A stretch of DNA of 38,164 nt, taken from assembly GCA_009801015.1 (NCBI GenBank), contig VHZZ01000028.1, positions 410,853 through 449,016 of the forward strand, given 5' to 3'. The position numbers and the translations under genes were made by a program. Below are positions 1 to 10,057 of the stretch, piece by piece. The number at the start of each line of letters is the position of its first letter. Position 1 is the stretch's first letter. The notes under the pieces are model-generated. The model saw only the letters and a program-made list of their open reading frames with translations, was not told the origin of the DNA and made no database searches. Source of the stretch: Silene noctiflora. Its lineage: Eukaryota > Streptophyta > Magnoliopsida > Caryophyllales > Caryophyllaceae.

Positions 1-119
1 ATAATTTTAATTTTATTATACTTGATAAGTATTTTATATTTACATTTTTCTAATAATATATTTCTTTCTAATTTGATTTAAAAGTTAAAAAATGTTTAGA
101 AAATAACACGATTTAATGG

Positions 120-265
120 AGCTCGAGCTCAATCCGAGCCGATTCTGAGCTTTGAATTTTTAAGCTCAAAAAATTCCGCGCCGATTCCGAAGCTCTACCT
201 CAAATTTCCAAGCCGATTCCAAGCCCACCCAAGCTCGAGCTCAAATCAGCTCGGTTACATCCCTA
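120..265. repeat. AGCTCGAGC-rich MITE-like repeat, right end
   Basis: The stretch is dense in GAGCTCGAGC / AAGCTCGAGCTC motifs and ends in CGGTTACATCCCTA at 252-265. That end resembles the terminus of the hAT-type element at 936-1420. No left terminus or target duplication is visible, so the left end is degraded or not recognisable. The family assignment is inferred from the shared motif style. Confidence 0.45.
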
Positions 266-591
266 GTTAGGGGGAGTGAAATTTCAAGGGGTGAACAAGT
301 AAAGCAAAACTTGAAAAATGTTCGAAAATTTATAAATATCAAAGTTTTCAGTTTTCAGTTTTCAGCGAAGACGAGCGTCCCTACTAACCCATTTCTTCCC
401 GGTGGAAGTATTGAACAAGATAATAGACCCATCCAAAAAAGTTTATCAGTTATGTAAGCGAGTGCATAGGCAGAGGACAGGGGCCATGGAACAAGTGGTA
501 CAAATTCCCCAAATTTTACGAATCATACAAAATAAATAGAACCATACATATAGCATATAGTTGTAAGACTTGTGATGTAATATTGTTTATG

Positions 592-790
592 CACAAATTC
601 CCATATTGAAGACGGTACTATTCGTCACAAGCTGAAGACGGATAATGTCCCTCTCACAATATGTAAGTTGCATTATCCATGGGGTGCTCTATTTCTCTCC
701 CACTCGTCCTTCCACTTACTTTATTGTGAGAGAGACACTATCCGTATTCAGCTTGTGACGGATAATGTCCGTCACATGCAACACGCTTTG
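592..790. mobile_element. Mutator-type MITE with 9-bp target duplication
   Basis: A 199-bp non-autonomous element is flanked by perfect 9-bp direct repeats TTGTTTATG at 583-591 and 791-799. The ends are imperfect inverted repeats: CACAAATTCC at the left, and CAAAGCGTGTTG at the right when read inward. Subterminal GTGACGG / CCGTCAC and AAGCTGAAGACGG blocks occur in both orientations. A 9-bp duplication is characteristic of Mutator-like elements. It shares ends and internal blocks with the elements at 3093, 9641 and 19259. The short open frame inside it is not a gene. Confidence 0.85.
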
Positions 791-935
791 TTGTTTATGT
801 ACAGCTTTGCTAAATTATCAGCTAGCTATATATATTCGTTCTTTATGCTACAAGCTACTGATGGCTAACTATAAGACACATGCAAATAATGCCGATGAAA
901 ACAAATAATTCAACCATTATATGCATGGGTGGAGG

Positions 936-1420
936 TAGGACTGTTAATGAGACGAGACAACTTGCGAGTTACTCGAGATCGGTTCGGTCAAAGCTCGGCT
1001 CGTGCGAGCTCGGCTCGGGCTCGGGATCGGCTCGAGAGCTTAATGAGTCAAGCCGAGCAAAGGCTGACTCGACTCGAAAAGCTCGTGAGCAGCTCGAACT
1101 TGTATGATTACATAAGATATTGCTCATATTTTATAAAAATATTTTATCATGAATATATTTTAGTATCACACATATCAAATGTCTCACTGATTTACCAAAT
1201 ATTTTGACATATAACGTTCGAGCCTTGTTATTAAAAATACCGAAAGAAAAAAATTAAAAAATAAACAATTTTATATAGGCTCGAGTTTGGCTCGAGCTCG
1301 CAAGTTTTATAACGAGCACATTTTTTCCAAGCTCGGGTAAGCTCGAGATCGGCTCGAGCTCGAGTTTTGGTTCTCGAGCACAAGCCGAGCAAGGCTCGAC
1401 TCGGCTCGTTAACACCCCTA
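936..1420. mobile_element. hAT-type MITE with 8-bp target duplication
   Basis: A 485-bp element is bounded by perfect 8-bp repeats GGTGGAGG at 928-935 and 1421-1428. Terminal inverted repeats are TAGGACTGTTAATGAG at the left and TAGGGGTGTTAACGAG at the right (inverted). They differ at three positions and fit the YARNG start of hAT elements. Inside, both subterminal regions are packed with CTCGAGC / GGCTCG motifs around an AT-rich centre at about 1110-1260. Two apparent open frames in the left arm are by-products of the GC-rich motif repeats. Confidence 0.9.
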
Positions 1421-1872
1421 GGTGGAGGTAATCGCAGAGTCGGGATTTGAATTTAGGGTTGCGGAAATTTAAAGAGAATTAAATGGGTAATGACTTAATT
1501 AAAAATTTCGAAAATCTCATCCGCTGGGCTCCTGTTAGCCTCCCTCTAGCTCTACCGTTGACTATAACCGGTTTTAAAGTAATAAGAGATTATCAATCGG
1601 CCCCCTTAACTCCTTGACGACGGTGAAGGTAAAACACATAATAGATTTTAGTGATTAAATAGTTGCAATATATGAGACCGACAAAGTACTCCAATTATTA
1701 AAATAGTTAGGGTGCTAATCAAATCAAAATCTATGTTAAATGCACGAGATTATGAAAGCTGACCTTTCAATAATTAATTTTTTTTAATAATTAAATTGGC
1801 AAATAATTCTATTTTTAGGGTATCGTGTTAGCCTAAACAATACCTTGTTATTATTATTGATTGATGAGATAA
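1421..1872. other. Non-coding, no recognisable feature
   Basis: AT-rich DNA between a hAT MITE and a Helitron. I see no exon, RNA gene or structured repeat here. Confidence 0.6.
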
Positions 1873-2205
1873 CTAGTATAGCTCCCGTGCAATTGCACGG
1901 TATTTTAGATACAAATATTAGAGAATTTGACAATTAATTAAACTAATGCAGTTTATCTCCATTTTAAAAAGAGTAGAAATTTGCATATATAATTTCAAGA
2001 AAATATTTTATTAGCCTTATTTATGTAAAAGTTAAACTATGATTTATGTTACAAAATTAATTAGGAGATAAATATTGTTCAATAGTAAATATAGATAGTG
2101 AAGACTAATTAATTAGGAAATAAATATTGTCAAGTAAATATCACTTAGGCGGGAAATTTGAGCGGGAGAATTTAGAGAGGTGTTAATCTTTTAGTATATA
2201 GGGGA
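1873..2205 (-). mobile_element. Non-autonomous Helitron, copy 1
   Basis: On the minus strand the element starts TCCCCTATATACTAAAAG (at 2205) and ends in CTAG (1876-1873) followed by T, the Helitron 5'-TC...CTRR-3' rule. A 16-bp perfect palindrome CCGTGCAATTGCACGG lies at 1885-1900, 8 nt inside the 3' end, matching the Helitron 3' hairpin. No coding capacity is present. It is closely related to copy 2 at 4476-4787, and its 5' end is shared with copies 3 and 4. Helitrons make no target duplication and none is seen. Confidence 0.85.
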
Positions 2206-3092
2206 ATAATTTCAGCCGATAATATTGTATTTCGTTTAATTTAATTCATCCAAACTAATAATTCCTACTTCCGCGTTGCTCTTTTAGATTTAAATTCAGC
2301 TTATTTCACTGATTCAATCACCTTCATTCGGTACAGTTTATTTTTTCTCAAAAATTAACTTACTTCGGTTTAGTAAACAAATATAAGTTACTTAATGAGC
2401 ATAGGTCGTTCTCTAAATAAAATTTCACAAATAATTACATAATTTATTATAGGACGATTTTATACTCGGAAGAAAAAATGGTTACAAAAATCACACCTTA
2501 AATATTCACAAATTTAATTTAATTATCACATTTCGATATAGTAGCTAGACTTTGAACTCAACTAATTAATTTCGTGTTTGTGTTGTTTTAAAACCAATAT
2601 ACTATAATACAAAGTATTTTTCTTCTACATTAAAAATCCCTAAATAAACACAAATTATCATCACAAATTGTTACGGAGTAAATAAGACAATCAACGCGTG
2701 ATATAAAAGTTATTATAGAACTTAAGCCGGTTTTTTTTATACTTAATTTCGACTCATTTTAATTCAGTTCAGCTCACTTCAGTTTAATCTAATTCTTCTC
2801 TTCACAAATTAAGACCCTGTTCAGCTCCACTTAATTTCAGCTCAGTTCAGTTCAGCTTCATCCAGTTAAGTTTAATTCAATTCAACTTTTCTCTTCATAA
2901 ATTAACTACTCCGTATTACTTTAATTCAGCTCCATTTAGTTCAGTTCAGACAGTTTCAGTCCAAAAAAAGAGGATCTACTGTTTATCATTGTAAAGTTAA
3001 TCTTGAAAGATTTTTTCTTTTTGAAAAATTGTAGAATAATTTTATATAAGAATAATTGTCAATTTGCCATGTACTTATGTCCTACTATAATA
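2206..3092. other. Non-coding; TTCAGTTCAG-rich repeat inside
   Basis: Mostly AT-rich. From about 2740 to 2960 it is dominated by variants of AATTCAGTTCAGCT, and includes GACCCTGTTCAGCT at about 2813. Related CTGAACTGAAC-rich blocks occur at about 7920-8050 and 9345-9490 in the opposite orientation, so this is a dispersed MITE-like family whose exact ends I cannot fix. Confidence 0.5.
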
Positions 3093-3284
3093 CAAAGCGT
3101 CTTGCTTGTGACGGACACTATCGGTCACAAGCTGAAGACGGATAGTGTTCTTCTCACAATAAGGCAAGTGGAGGATAAGTTGGGGGGAAATGGAGCACCC
3201 TATAATTAGTGTCATTTGCATATTGTGATAAGGATACTATCCGTCTTCAGCTTGTAACGGATAGTACACGTCTTCAATTTCTGC
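3093..3284. mobile_element. Mutator-type MITE, diverged copy
   Basis: It begins CAAAGCGTCTTGCTTGTGACGG and ends in a block matching the inverse of the 592-790 element (CAGCTTGTAACGG then CGTCTTCAATTT). The flanks ACTATAATA and AAAATAATA agree at 7 of 9 positions, consistent with a decayed 9-bp duplication. The right boundary is approximate. A short open frame across the left half is a chance product. Confidence 0.65.
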
Positions 3285-4475
3285 CTAAAATAATACTTAA
3301 ATTTGAAAGGGATGAGGCCAATTTGTGTAAGTTGGAATTATATTGAGGTTAAGACAAACATGCTACTGAACACTCACATGTTTTGGTATAGATCTTTAGG
3401 TAGAGAGTATTGTGCTCTGCCCTAGATCACATAATGCCACATTTTATTTATTTATTTATTAATTATTTATGGTATTTTTTGGATTATTATTCCTCCATTT
3501 TATGTAGATTTAATTTAATTTCATGGATAATATATGATATTTCTCATCCCTACAATCTTCTTTGAATAATGCCATTTGTTTACAAGCCACAAAACGAAAA
3601 CGCCACAATGTACAATGTACTACTTCCTCGGTTTTACCGTTATATACAAATTCTTATGTAAAACAGCTTTATAAAAGGATTATAAAACAAAATCTTGTAG
3701 TAACTATGTCGAAAAATCCCTAGGATGATGGTGCCGCGGCCACTATGGTTAGGTTTTTTGACAAATTAACTTTTTATTTAACTCTTGTGTAAAACTATCT
3801 TATATGAAAACATCTGATTATTGTAAGAAATTAATAAAAGAATGTCAAGTTTATCAAGTGCATTGAGGACACTTTCGAATATATAATAACGAATTTTATT
3901 AACCTTTTTTATTTGGTGATGACGGTATATATGTTTTTAAATAACGATTTTACACAAATTTAATATAAAAGGGTTTTTCATAGAAATTCCAAATGTAAAG
4001 AAAGATTTAATGCCACCTTGACTCCTTGAGTACTCAATGGTCTATCCTATTTGAAACTGATAGTGAGCCACTCATTATTGACAAATAAACATTACCATAT
4101 GAAAAAGGGCACTTTTAAGAACCTTGGAAATTGAAACCATTTCTTTTAAGGACAAAGGACTTTTGTTAGATTCTTAAACAAGAGTATGTAGTAAAATAAA
4201 ATAAAATAAAATTTGGGGGAAAAGAAAAAAGTTTGATTGAGCTTATAGTGAACATGGATAGTATCAATCACTTTGTTATAGCAGGTGCGCTCGTTCTAGA
4301 TGGCGATTGAAAATTTCAAAATTTTTAGTTAAATTTTTTTAATTGTTTTCAAATTTTCCTTAAATTATTATTCATTTGTCTCCGTTGGATCAATTTCTGA
4401 CACCGCCACTGGTTGAGGGCTATTAATAATGACATGTTATATATGTACAACCGTCTTACCCAAATCATTAATATA
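3285..4475. other. Non-coding
   Basis: AT-rich DNA with no exon-like segment. A degenerate block at about 4270-4420 (GGTGCGCTCGTTCT followed by AAATTTCAAAATTTTTAG) resembles blocks at about 280-410, 11130-11280 and 18165-18350. This suggests an old dispersed repeat of unknown class. Confidence 0.45.
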
Positions 4476-4787
4476 CTAGTGTAGCACCAGTGCAAATGCA
4501 CGGTATTTTAGATACATATATTAGAGAATTTGACAATTAATTAAACTAATGCAGTTTACCCCCATTTTGAAAAAAGTAAAAAAGTTTCATATATAATTCC
4601 AAGGAGATATTTTATTAGCTTTATTTATGTAAAAGTTAAACAATGAGTGATGTTATAAAATTAAGTAGGAGATAAATATTGTTTAATAGTAAATATAGAT
4701 AGTGAACACTGTCTACTGAATATCGCTTAGGCGGGAAATTTAAGCGGGAGAATTTGGAAATGTTTTAATCTTTTAGTATATAGAGGA
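4476..4787 (-). mobile_element. Non-autonomous Helitron, copy 2
   Basis: Minus-strand 5' end TCCTCTATATACTAAAAG at 4787, preceded by A; 3' end CTAG at 4479-4476, followed by T. This is the A|T insertion context of Helitrons. The terminal hairpin arms GTGCA/TGCAC lie just inside the end. Much of the 312-bp body aligns with copy 1, including the block ATTTTAGATACA and the GCGGGAAATT region. No open frame is present. Confidence 0.85.
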
Positions 4788-6340
4788 TGTTGATTAAGGT
4801 AAATAAGGATAGAAGTATAAAGTCGCTTGTTTTTATTCCATTTTAATTTGTCTTACGTAAGACTGGTTTTGAGGAACAAAGGAGGCCGAAGCCAGATTAC
4901 AAAGTTATAAATCGAGCTTGTCTAGGGCCTTTCTTATTTTGTTTTATTCATCATGAATCATAATAATATGATTGAACATAAAATATATAGCTAAGATCAC
5001 AATAAATCATTCAATTCATACCAAAAAGTTTGATACTTTAGCATCTTTTAACTATTTTTGATTTTGAATAGCTAGTAGTGGTTTGATAATATATGATTGT
5101 GACATATATTTACCTAAACCTTTACCCCTCCATATGTTTGTTCAACTAACCTTGTCCTTGACTTAGCCCCTTTTATATATCTACTCCCTCATTATTGCCT
5201 TGAATATATGCTAAAAAAATATATTTATAATATAATACTCGAGTTAATATTTTCACAAAAACTCCTTTTGTCTCATTTATTTATTTACCTTCTATTAGAA
5301 TGTTTCTCGCATAAACTGGAATATCAAATACGAATATGTCTGACATTATGTCGTCAAAGTAACTTAGCCTCTCGTATTGATTATTATTATTGTCTTCTAG
5401 GTGTAGCATGGTTATCGAATGGATGCATGAGATAAAAAGCAGAATGTTAAGTTAATGATGATCGAACTTTTGTCCCACCAACCTAGATGACTAATATGAG
5501 TTAGTAATTAACTCGTTGTACGTTTAAAATAAATATTGTCGTTTTATGGAAAACCTTCTCTAAAACGAGATATTATAGTACAAGTTTGTGTATTAGTATT
5601 GATTTACGGAGTACATTGTAAAATTATCTTACACAAGACTTTTAAAATTTTACTACAACTCACATAATTAAACTCAGAAGAGTTTCTCTAACGGCTTTTT
5701 AATGTTAATTAATTACAGCATTTCTCATGATTTAAACACGAGATCTCAACTAAATTAGTGATTTCATACATCTTAATTCTTAATCAAGTGCTCATGGCTC
5801 GGCAAAATTTTATATTTCCTCTGTTTCAATATATTGTTATCGAACTATTATTTCATTTTTGTGTATAAATTGGTTATTTAATTGTCTTTTATTTTGACAT
5901 TATTTTACATGTGTAATTATATTTGACCTTTTTTGTGTCCATGCACAAAAGTATAACCAAGCCATATGTCATAAAAAACATAGCCACTTTCTAAAGTCTC
6001 ACTCATTTCCCAAATTATCTTTATTTCATGCCAAAAACTACAATCAAAAAATTAACTAGGACCATGCATATAGGTTGTAGCCACCAAATCACGCTAGGTA
6101 AACTTCCGAGTATACGTCATATTTCAAATCACGTATATCAAGTCAATCAGTTCTTTAAAATGGGGTACATACTCAAAATCTATTTTTATCATAATTTTTA
6201 CACTTTCTATTTTTATCAATAGTTATTTATCCCCTTTTTTCTCGTACGGATTTCAAACAAAAAAAGGATAATCATTCATCGGGACAAAGGGATTATTTTT
6301 TTTTTTTCGGACGTAAAACATACTTAATACAACAATGAGT
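4788..6340. other. Non-coding
   Basis: I searched here for the missing downstream exons of the TBL gene at 6864-7388, which would lie on the minus strand. No DxxH-containing or other exon-like frame is visible. The stretch is AT-rich, and the short open frames show no composition or motif supporting a gene. Confidence 0.55.
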
Positions 6341-6522
6341 AATGATAAATACAGCTCTAGGGCTGTATTTAAGCATTAATTACCTTCCAAATTTGGTATT
6401 AATTTTAGAATTAAAAACCAAATTACACATCCACCGATGCAATTAATATATATATTAAATATTTTTTTTCCTTTTTTAACTTCTTAAATACAGTCCTAAA
6501 GCTAGGGCTGTATTTACCATTT
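6341..6522. repeat. Short foldback MITE (AAATACAGC ends)
   Basis: Both ends carry inverted copies of a block containing TAAATACAGCYCTAG: left at about 6341-6371, right at about 6487-6522. The left end also has a small internal palindrome, CAGCTCTAGGGCTG. No clear target duplication is seen, so the class is unknown and the boundaries are approximate. Confidence 0.55.
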
Positions 6523-6531
6523 TCCTATAAC

Positions 6532-6821
6532 CAGTGGCGTTTTTGGCGGGGGTGCAGGGGNTTCATCTGCACCCCCTTTCTCGAAAAATAATTACAGTAT
6601 TCTTTAGTAAAGTAGCACATAAGTTATGTGAGTCTAGTGGTTATTAAAACTATTTCTTAGTTAGAACTCATGAGTTCCAGCCTTGTATTGAACAATTTTT
6701 ATTTAATGTTATATATCATACATTTTGTCCATTTAAACAATATTATTTTTCATATAATCGATATTTTTATTGTTAAATTTTTTTACGCACCCTCTTCTAT
6801 CAAATTCTAGAACCGCCTCTG
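6532..6821. mobile_element. hAT-type MITE with 8-bp target duplication
   Basis: A 290-bp element lies between perfect repeats CCTATAAC at 6524-6531 and 6822-6829. The left end is CAGTGGCGTTT and the right end, inverted, is CAGAGGCGGTT. Both fit the YARNG hAT start. A G/C-rich subterminal palindrome (GGGGGTGCAGGGG / GCACCCCC) surrounds the ambiguous base at 6561. It is related in ends and internal CACCCCC blocks to the element at 36422-36873. The right edge is 42 bp from the splice donor of the TBL exon, so the insertion sits in that gene's first intron. Confidence 0.88.
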
Positions 6822-6863
6822 CCTATAACAATCCATGCATGAGTTAACTAGCTAGAAACTTAC

Positions 6864-7388
6864 CCGAGACAAGAGGCAAATTAAGGATTGCATTTGATTT
6901 CTAGCAACAGAATCACCAACAAAAGCCAAAGATTTACCCCTAACAATTTCCAAAAATTGTCTAGGGTTAAACAAAGGTAAATCACAACCATCCGGTTTCC
7001 ACTTCCATTTCATGAACTCACTATCCGGTCTCCCATATTTCATACAATTTTGATGTTCATGTATAGCCCAACAACTTGAATTAGTATAATATGGAGCATC
7101 CGGGTTTGGTACCCATTCGCCGGAGAAAATGTCGCATTTCGGACTCGTTGTTCGAGGCAACGGTCGATGTCTAGGTAGAGCAAGAAATTGTTCAACATTG
7201 TTATGCTCATTGATGAATGAAGATGAACTACTAGGGGAAATTATATCTTGTTTAAGAGAATTTTTTAATGTGATTATTTTAGCTAATTTAAATGGGATTA
7301 TTGTAAGAAGAATTAATGGAAATGCTATTTGTAGAATTAATTTTGTATTAATTTTGAGTTTTTGGGGTTTTGCTAAGGGTACATCCAT
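6864..7388 (-). CDS. TBL / PMR5-family protein, first exon only (partial gene)
   Basis: Exon 1 of a trichome-birefringence-like protein, a family of Golgi type II membrane O-acetyltransferases acting on cell-wall polysaccharides. The 175 codons begin at ATG 7388. Residues about 13-38 form a hydrophobic signal-anchor; a Ser-rich stem follows at 50-60. The PMR5N-type domain begins at [12 protein letters not shown] (85-96), continues with Cys106, Cys115 and Cys135, and reaches the catalytic GDS box (FVGDS, 156-160) and [11 protein letters not shown]. The exon ends in phase 0 at a good donor, CGG|GTAAGT (6864/6863), the position expected in this family. Full-length members have about 350-450 residues, so the C-terminal half with the DxxH motif is missing. 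No such exon is visible in the 6.8 kb downstream. Either the first intron runs past the window edge, or the gene is truncated. Confidence 0.85.
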
Positions 7389-7411
7389 GTTTTTTTTTTT
7401 TTTTTTTTTTT
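7389..7411 (-). repeat. Poly(A) tract directly upstream of the TBL start codon
   Basis: On the coding strand an uninterrupted run of about 22 A lies immediately before CATGG of the TBL exon. It is a homopolymer of uncertain length (it may be affected by sequencing) but it occupies the position of the 5' leader. Confidence 0.7.
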
Positions 7412-7572
7412 TAGTTTTAAAAATGAAGAGAGATTTTTTATGAGGTGATTAGAGAATATGGTGTAGTTTTCAAGAGATTTTAAGGGGTTTTTAAAGAGTT
7501 GGTAATGTATTATTACAATTATTATATATTATGTTTGGTACATGGTTTAATATAATGCTTGATATTCATATA

Positions 7573-7781
7573 CTCCCTCCGTCCCGGTCATTTGTTGTCT
7601 TTTGATTTTGGCACAAAGACCAAGGAAAGAGGAGATGGTCAATTACTAAATGACAAGTGGATTAAATTGAGTGTGAATGATCAAATTGCTCTTCAAGTTC
7701 ATTCTTAATATAGAAACAATAACAATTCACTGAAACATCCCAAAACGAAATAGGACAACAAATGATCGGGGCAGACAAGGA
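7573..7781. mobile_element. Stowaway-like MITE (Tc1/mariner), copy 1
   Basis: Flanked by TA on both sides (7571-7572 and 7782-7783). The left end is CTCCCTCCGTCCCGGTCATT; the inverted right end reads TCCTTGTCTGCCCCGATCAT, so the inverted repeats extend into TTTGTTGTC. It is highly similar to the copy at 25064, including TTGGCACAAAGACCAAGGAA and AAATTGAGTGTGAA. It lies about 180 bp upstream of the TBL start, in the presumed promoter region. Confidence 0.85.
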
Positions 7782-8318
7782 TAGTAAAATCTAAGGTGTA
7801 GTATGAGTTAAGTGTAGTAATACCCTAGTGGCAAATTAATTGAATTTTTAATAACATATTAACATTATTGTACTAATAATTAAGAAAATTGGGCTTGGGA
7901 CAAAATCTATTTTTTTTAGCATAAAATAGTTGAGCTCGACTTTGTTCTTCTCGGTTAAAAAGAGCTGAATTGAATCAAACTGAAATAAATAGAGCTGAAC
8001 TGAACTGAACTAAAATGAGCTAAAATTAAATCTAGAAAAATAGGACCTAAGATTACTTGTTAATCCTAATTATATAGTCACTCTTTCTTTCATAATCAAC
8101 GTGAGTCGTGAGACGATATTCACCGGTTCAGATTTGACATTATAATGGGTTAAAGCGTACTTTTTGCCAACGGTTTTCGATCACTAATTATATTCTACGA
8201 ATTAATAAAACTTTGGGTAAATTTTAATAAGTTGTTAGTTTAGCACAAACACAAAATATAATTATATTACTAGTGGTTCATGTGAAGGTATGGGGATTCC
8301 CATTTATCTAATTGTCGT

Positions 8319-8356
<38 letters not shown>

Positions 8357-8540
8357 TACTCCAATTTTCAATATTTGTTCATATATGGTGTATGATAATT
8401 GAATGTTGTTCTGAAAAATTATTATGAAAATAAAAATTTTACTCCGTAGGCATAAAAGTTGTTTTTGGTAAACTTTTTCATTAAAGGCTTAATGTAATTA
8501 TATAAACAGAAATTCTACGAGCGAGAATTTACTCCAAATA
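7782..8540. other. Non-coding; CTGAACTGAAC repeat and long poly(T)
   Basis: About 7920-8050 holds a block of GAGCTGAACTGAACTGAACT variants belonging to the dispersed family also seen at 2740-2960. A run of about 31 T lies at 8321-8351. No exon is visible. Confidence 0.55.
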
Positions 8541-8757
8541 TGACCCTCCTTCCGTGCCAGTCATTTGTTTACCGTTGGGTTTTGGTGCCAAAAGACTAAG
8601 AAAAGAGAAGGGGGACAATTACTCGATGAAAAATGGATCAAATTAAGTGTGAAAGATCAAATTGCCTATTAAAAGTATTCCTAAAGTAGAAAGGTAAACA
8701 ATTGACTGATACACCTAAAAATAGAATAACTAAACAAATAACCGGCATATAAGGAGT
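8541..8757. mobile_element. Stowaway-like MITE, diverged copy 2
   Basis: The left end, CCCTCCTTCCGTGCCAGTCA, follows TA. The internal blocks GTGCCAAAAGACTAAGAAA, AAATTAAGTGTGAAAGATCA and CAATTGACTGATACACC align with the copies at 7573 and 25064. It is more diverged and its right end (ACCGGCATATAAGGAGTA) is decayed. The overlapping minus-strand open frame is a by-product. Confidence 0.75.
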
Positions 8758-8844
8758 AATAAGTGAGCTTGAATCCACACCAATGGTAACATGAACCCAC
8801 TTTTTGTGAGGAGAAAAGCGGTTCCATTTTACCAATGGTAACAT

Positions 8845-9255
8845 GTACCCTTCAAGTATGACATTTTTTCCGAAATACCCAATTTTTTGTCCGAAAAACT
8901 TTAATAGCTCATAACTCGTGTTTACGAGTTCATAATGTTACGATCTTTTTTTCCAAATTGATCGTCTTTCACAGTACTACGAGTTGAAAAAAAAAATTGT
9001 CGAGTTACGAGCTCGTGACCAAGAAATATGATCACTCAGAGTTTATTCGGTCAAAAAAACTTTGACATACAAAAACTCCTAGCCACGGGATCCAAATACG
9101 ACAATTTTTTTTTCAAATCGTAATTCTTAGAAAGATAATCAATTTGAAAAAAAAATTGTCACTTTCTGAACTCGTAAACACGAGTTATGACCTCTTAAAG
9201 TTTTCCGGAACAAAAATTTAGGTATTTCGGGCAAATTGACAAACTTCAAGGATAC
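8845..9255. repeat. Long foldback (inverted repeat, arms about 200 bp)
   Basis: The left arm, about 8845-9046, is the reverse complement of the right arm, about 9053-9255, with moderate divergence. The strongest block is TAACTCGTGTTTACGAGTTC at 8912-8931 against the inverted copy around 9169-9188. Other paired blocks are CCGAAATACC, TGATCACTCAGAGTTTA and poly-A/T runs next to AAATTG. The loop is only a few bases. No duplication is clear and no coding frame is present. This looks like a long-TIR foldback transposon or an inverted duplication able to form a long hairpin. Confidence 0.75.
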
Positions 9256-9344
9256 TGCGTGCATTATCCGATATATATTTAATCATGCATGCAAAGTTCA
9301 ACTAATTTGTACTCATATTTACATCACCAATACATTATTAAGGT

Positions 9345-9490
9345 CTTGTTTTTTTCAGATTGAAACCATCTGAACTGATTTAACCTAAACAAAACTAAAA
9401 TTAAACTGAATGAATTAATATTGAACTGAATAATTGACCGTAATAGAAGTAAATTGAGTTAAACTGAACTGCAACGAACTGAAATTAAGT
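9345..9490. repeat. CTGAACTGAA-rich dispersed repeat
   Basis: Repeated variants of AACTGAA / TTAAACTGAAC occur between AAGGTCTTGTTTTTTTCAG and CTGAAATTAAGTCCG. It belongs to the same family as the blocks at 2740-2960 and 7920-8050. Exact ends are not determined. Confidence 0.5.
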
Positions 9491-9640
9491 CCGAAAGACG
9501 ATGACTTAAGCCATGTTACATAAGTAGAATAACATTCTGGAGTTGATTAAAATCCGAAATTATTGTTGTGTAGGATAGATCTGGCATCTATGCTATTTGC
9601 TAAAGGCATCACAATAATGATCACAATAATATATAAAGAA

Positions 9641-9828
9641 CACTAATTCTCATTTGTGACGGACGTATCCGTCACAAATGAGAAGACGGGTACCAAATTG
9701 TGAGACAAAAGAACCAAATAGAGGAGAAAGGAAAGCAAGTGGGGGGTGTCCCCACCTTGTCCCCCTATTCGTTTTGTGAGTGGCATTACCCGTCTTCATT
9801 TGTGACCCGTCACAAGGGAGACGCTTTG
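9641..9828. mobile_element. Mutator-type MITE with 9-bp target duplication
   Basis: A 188-bp element lies between perfect repeats TATAAAGAA at 9632-9640 and 9829-9837. The ends are CACTAATTCTCATTTGTGAC at the left and CAAAGCGTCTCCCTTGTGAC at the right (inverted). The central part contains GTGGGGGGTGTCCCCACC, a near-perfect palindrome. It is of the same family as 592-790 and 19259-19382. Confidence 0.9.
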
Positions 9829-10057
9829 TATAAAGAATAAGTACACAGTGCCCTAATTTGGAATTTTGCAAATGTATCTATGTATTCATAAACGAATATT
9901 ATAATTTCCCGAGATCTTATACACTGCTCACTTATCTTGGATTTTTTCACTAATTTTTTTCGGTTTTTCTAATATGTGCTAACGACACAGGTTAATAAGT
10001 TAATTATAGAAAGTTTGTTGGAAATATATCATGAAAAATAGATATACAAACTCACAT

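Noticed and set aside
668..868. 66-codon plus-strand frame
   Set aside because: It spans the right half of the Mutator-type MITE and its target duplication. A chance frame.
880..1207. Two overlapping plus-strand open frames with Ser/Arg/Glu-rich products
   Set aside because: They lie wholly in the left arm of the hAT-type MITE or across its core, and their composition comes from CTCGAGC repeats. No domain and no spliced context.
3003..3209. 68-codon plus-strand frame
   Set aside because: Half of it is inside the diverged Mutator-type MITE, and the rest is low-complexity AT-rich DNA.
9650..9871. 73-codon minus-strand frame
   Set aside because: It is nearly all within the MITE at 9641-9828 and cannot be a conserved gene.
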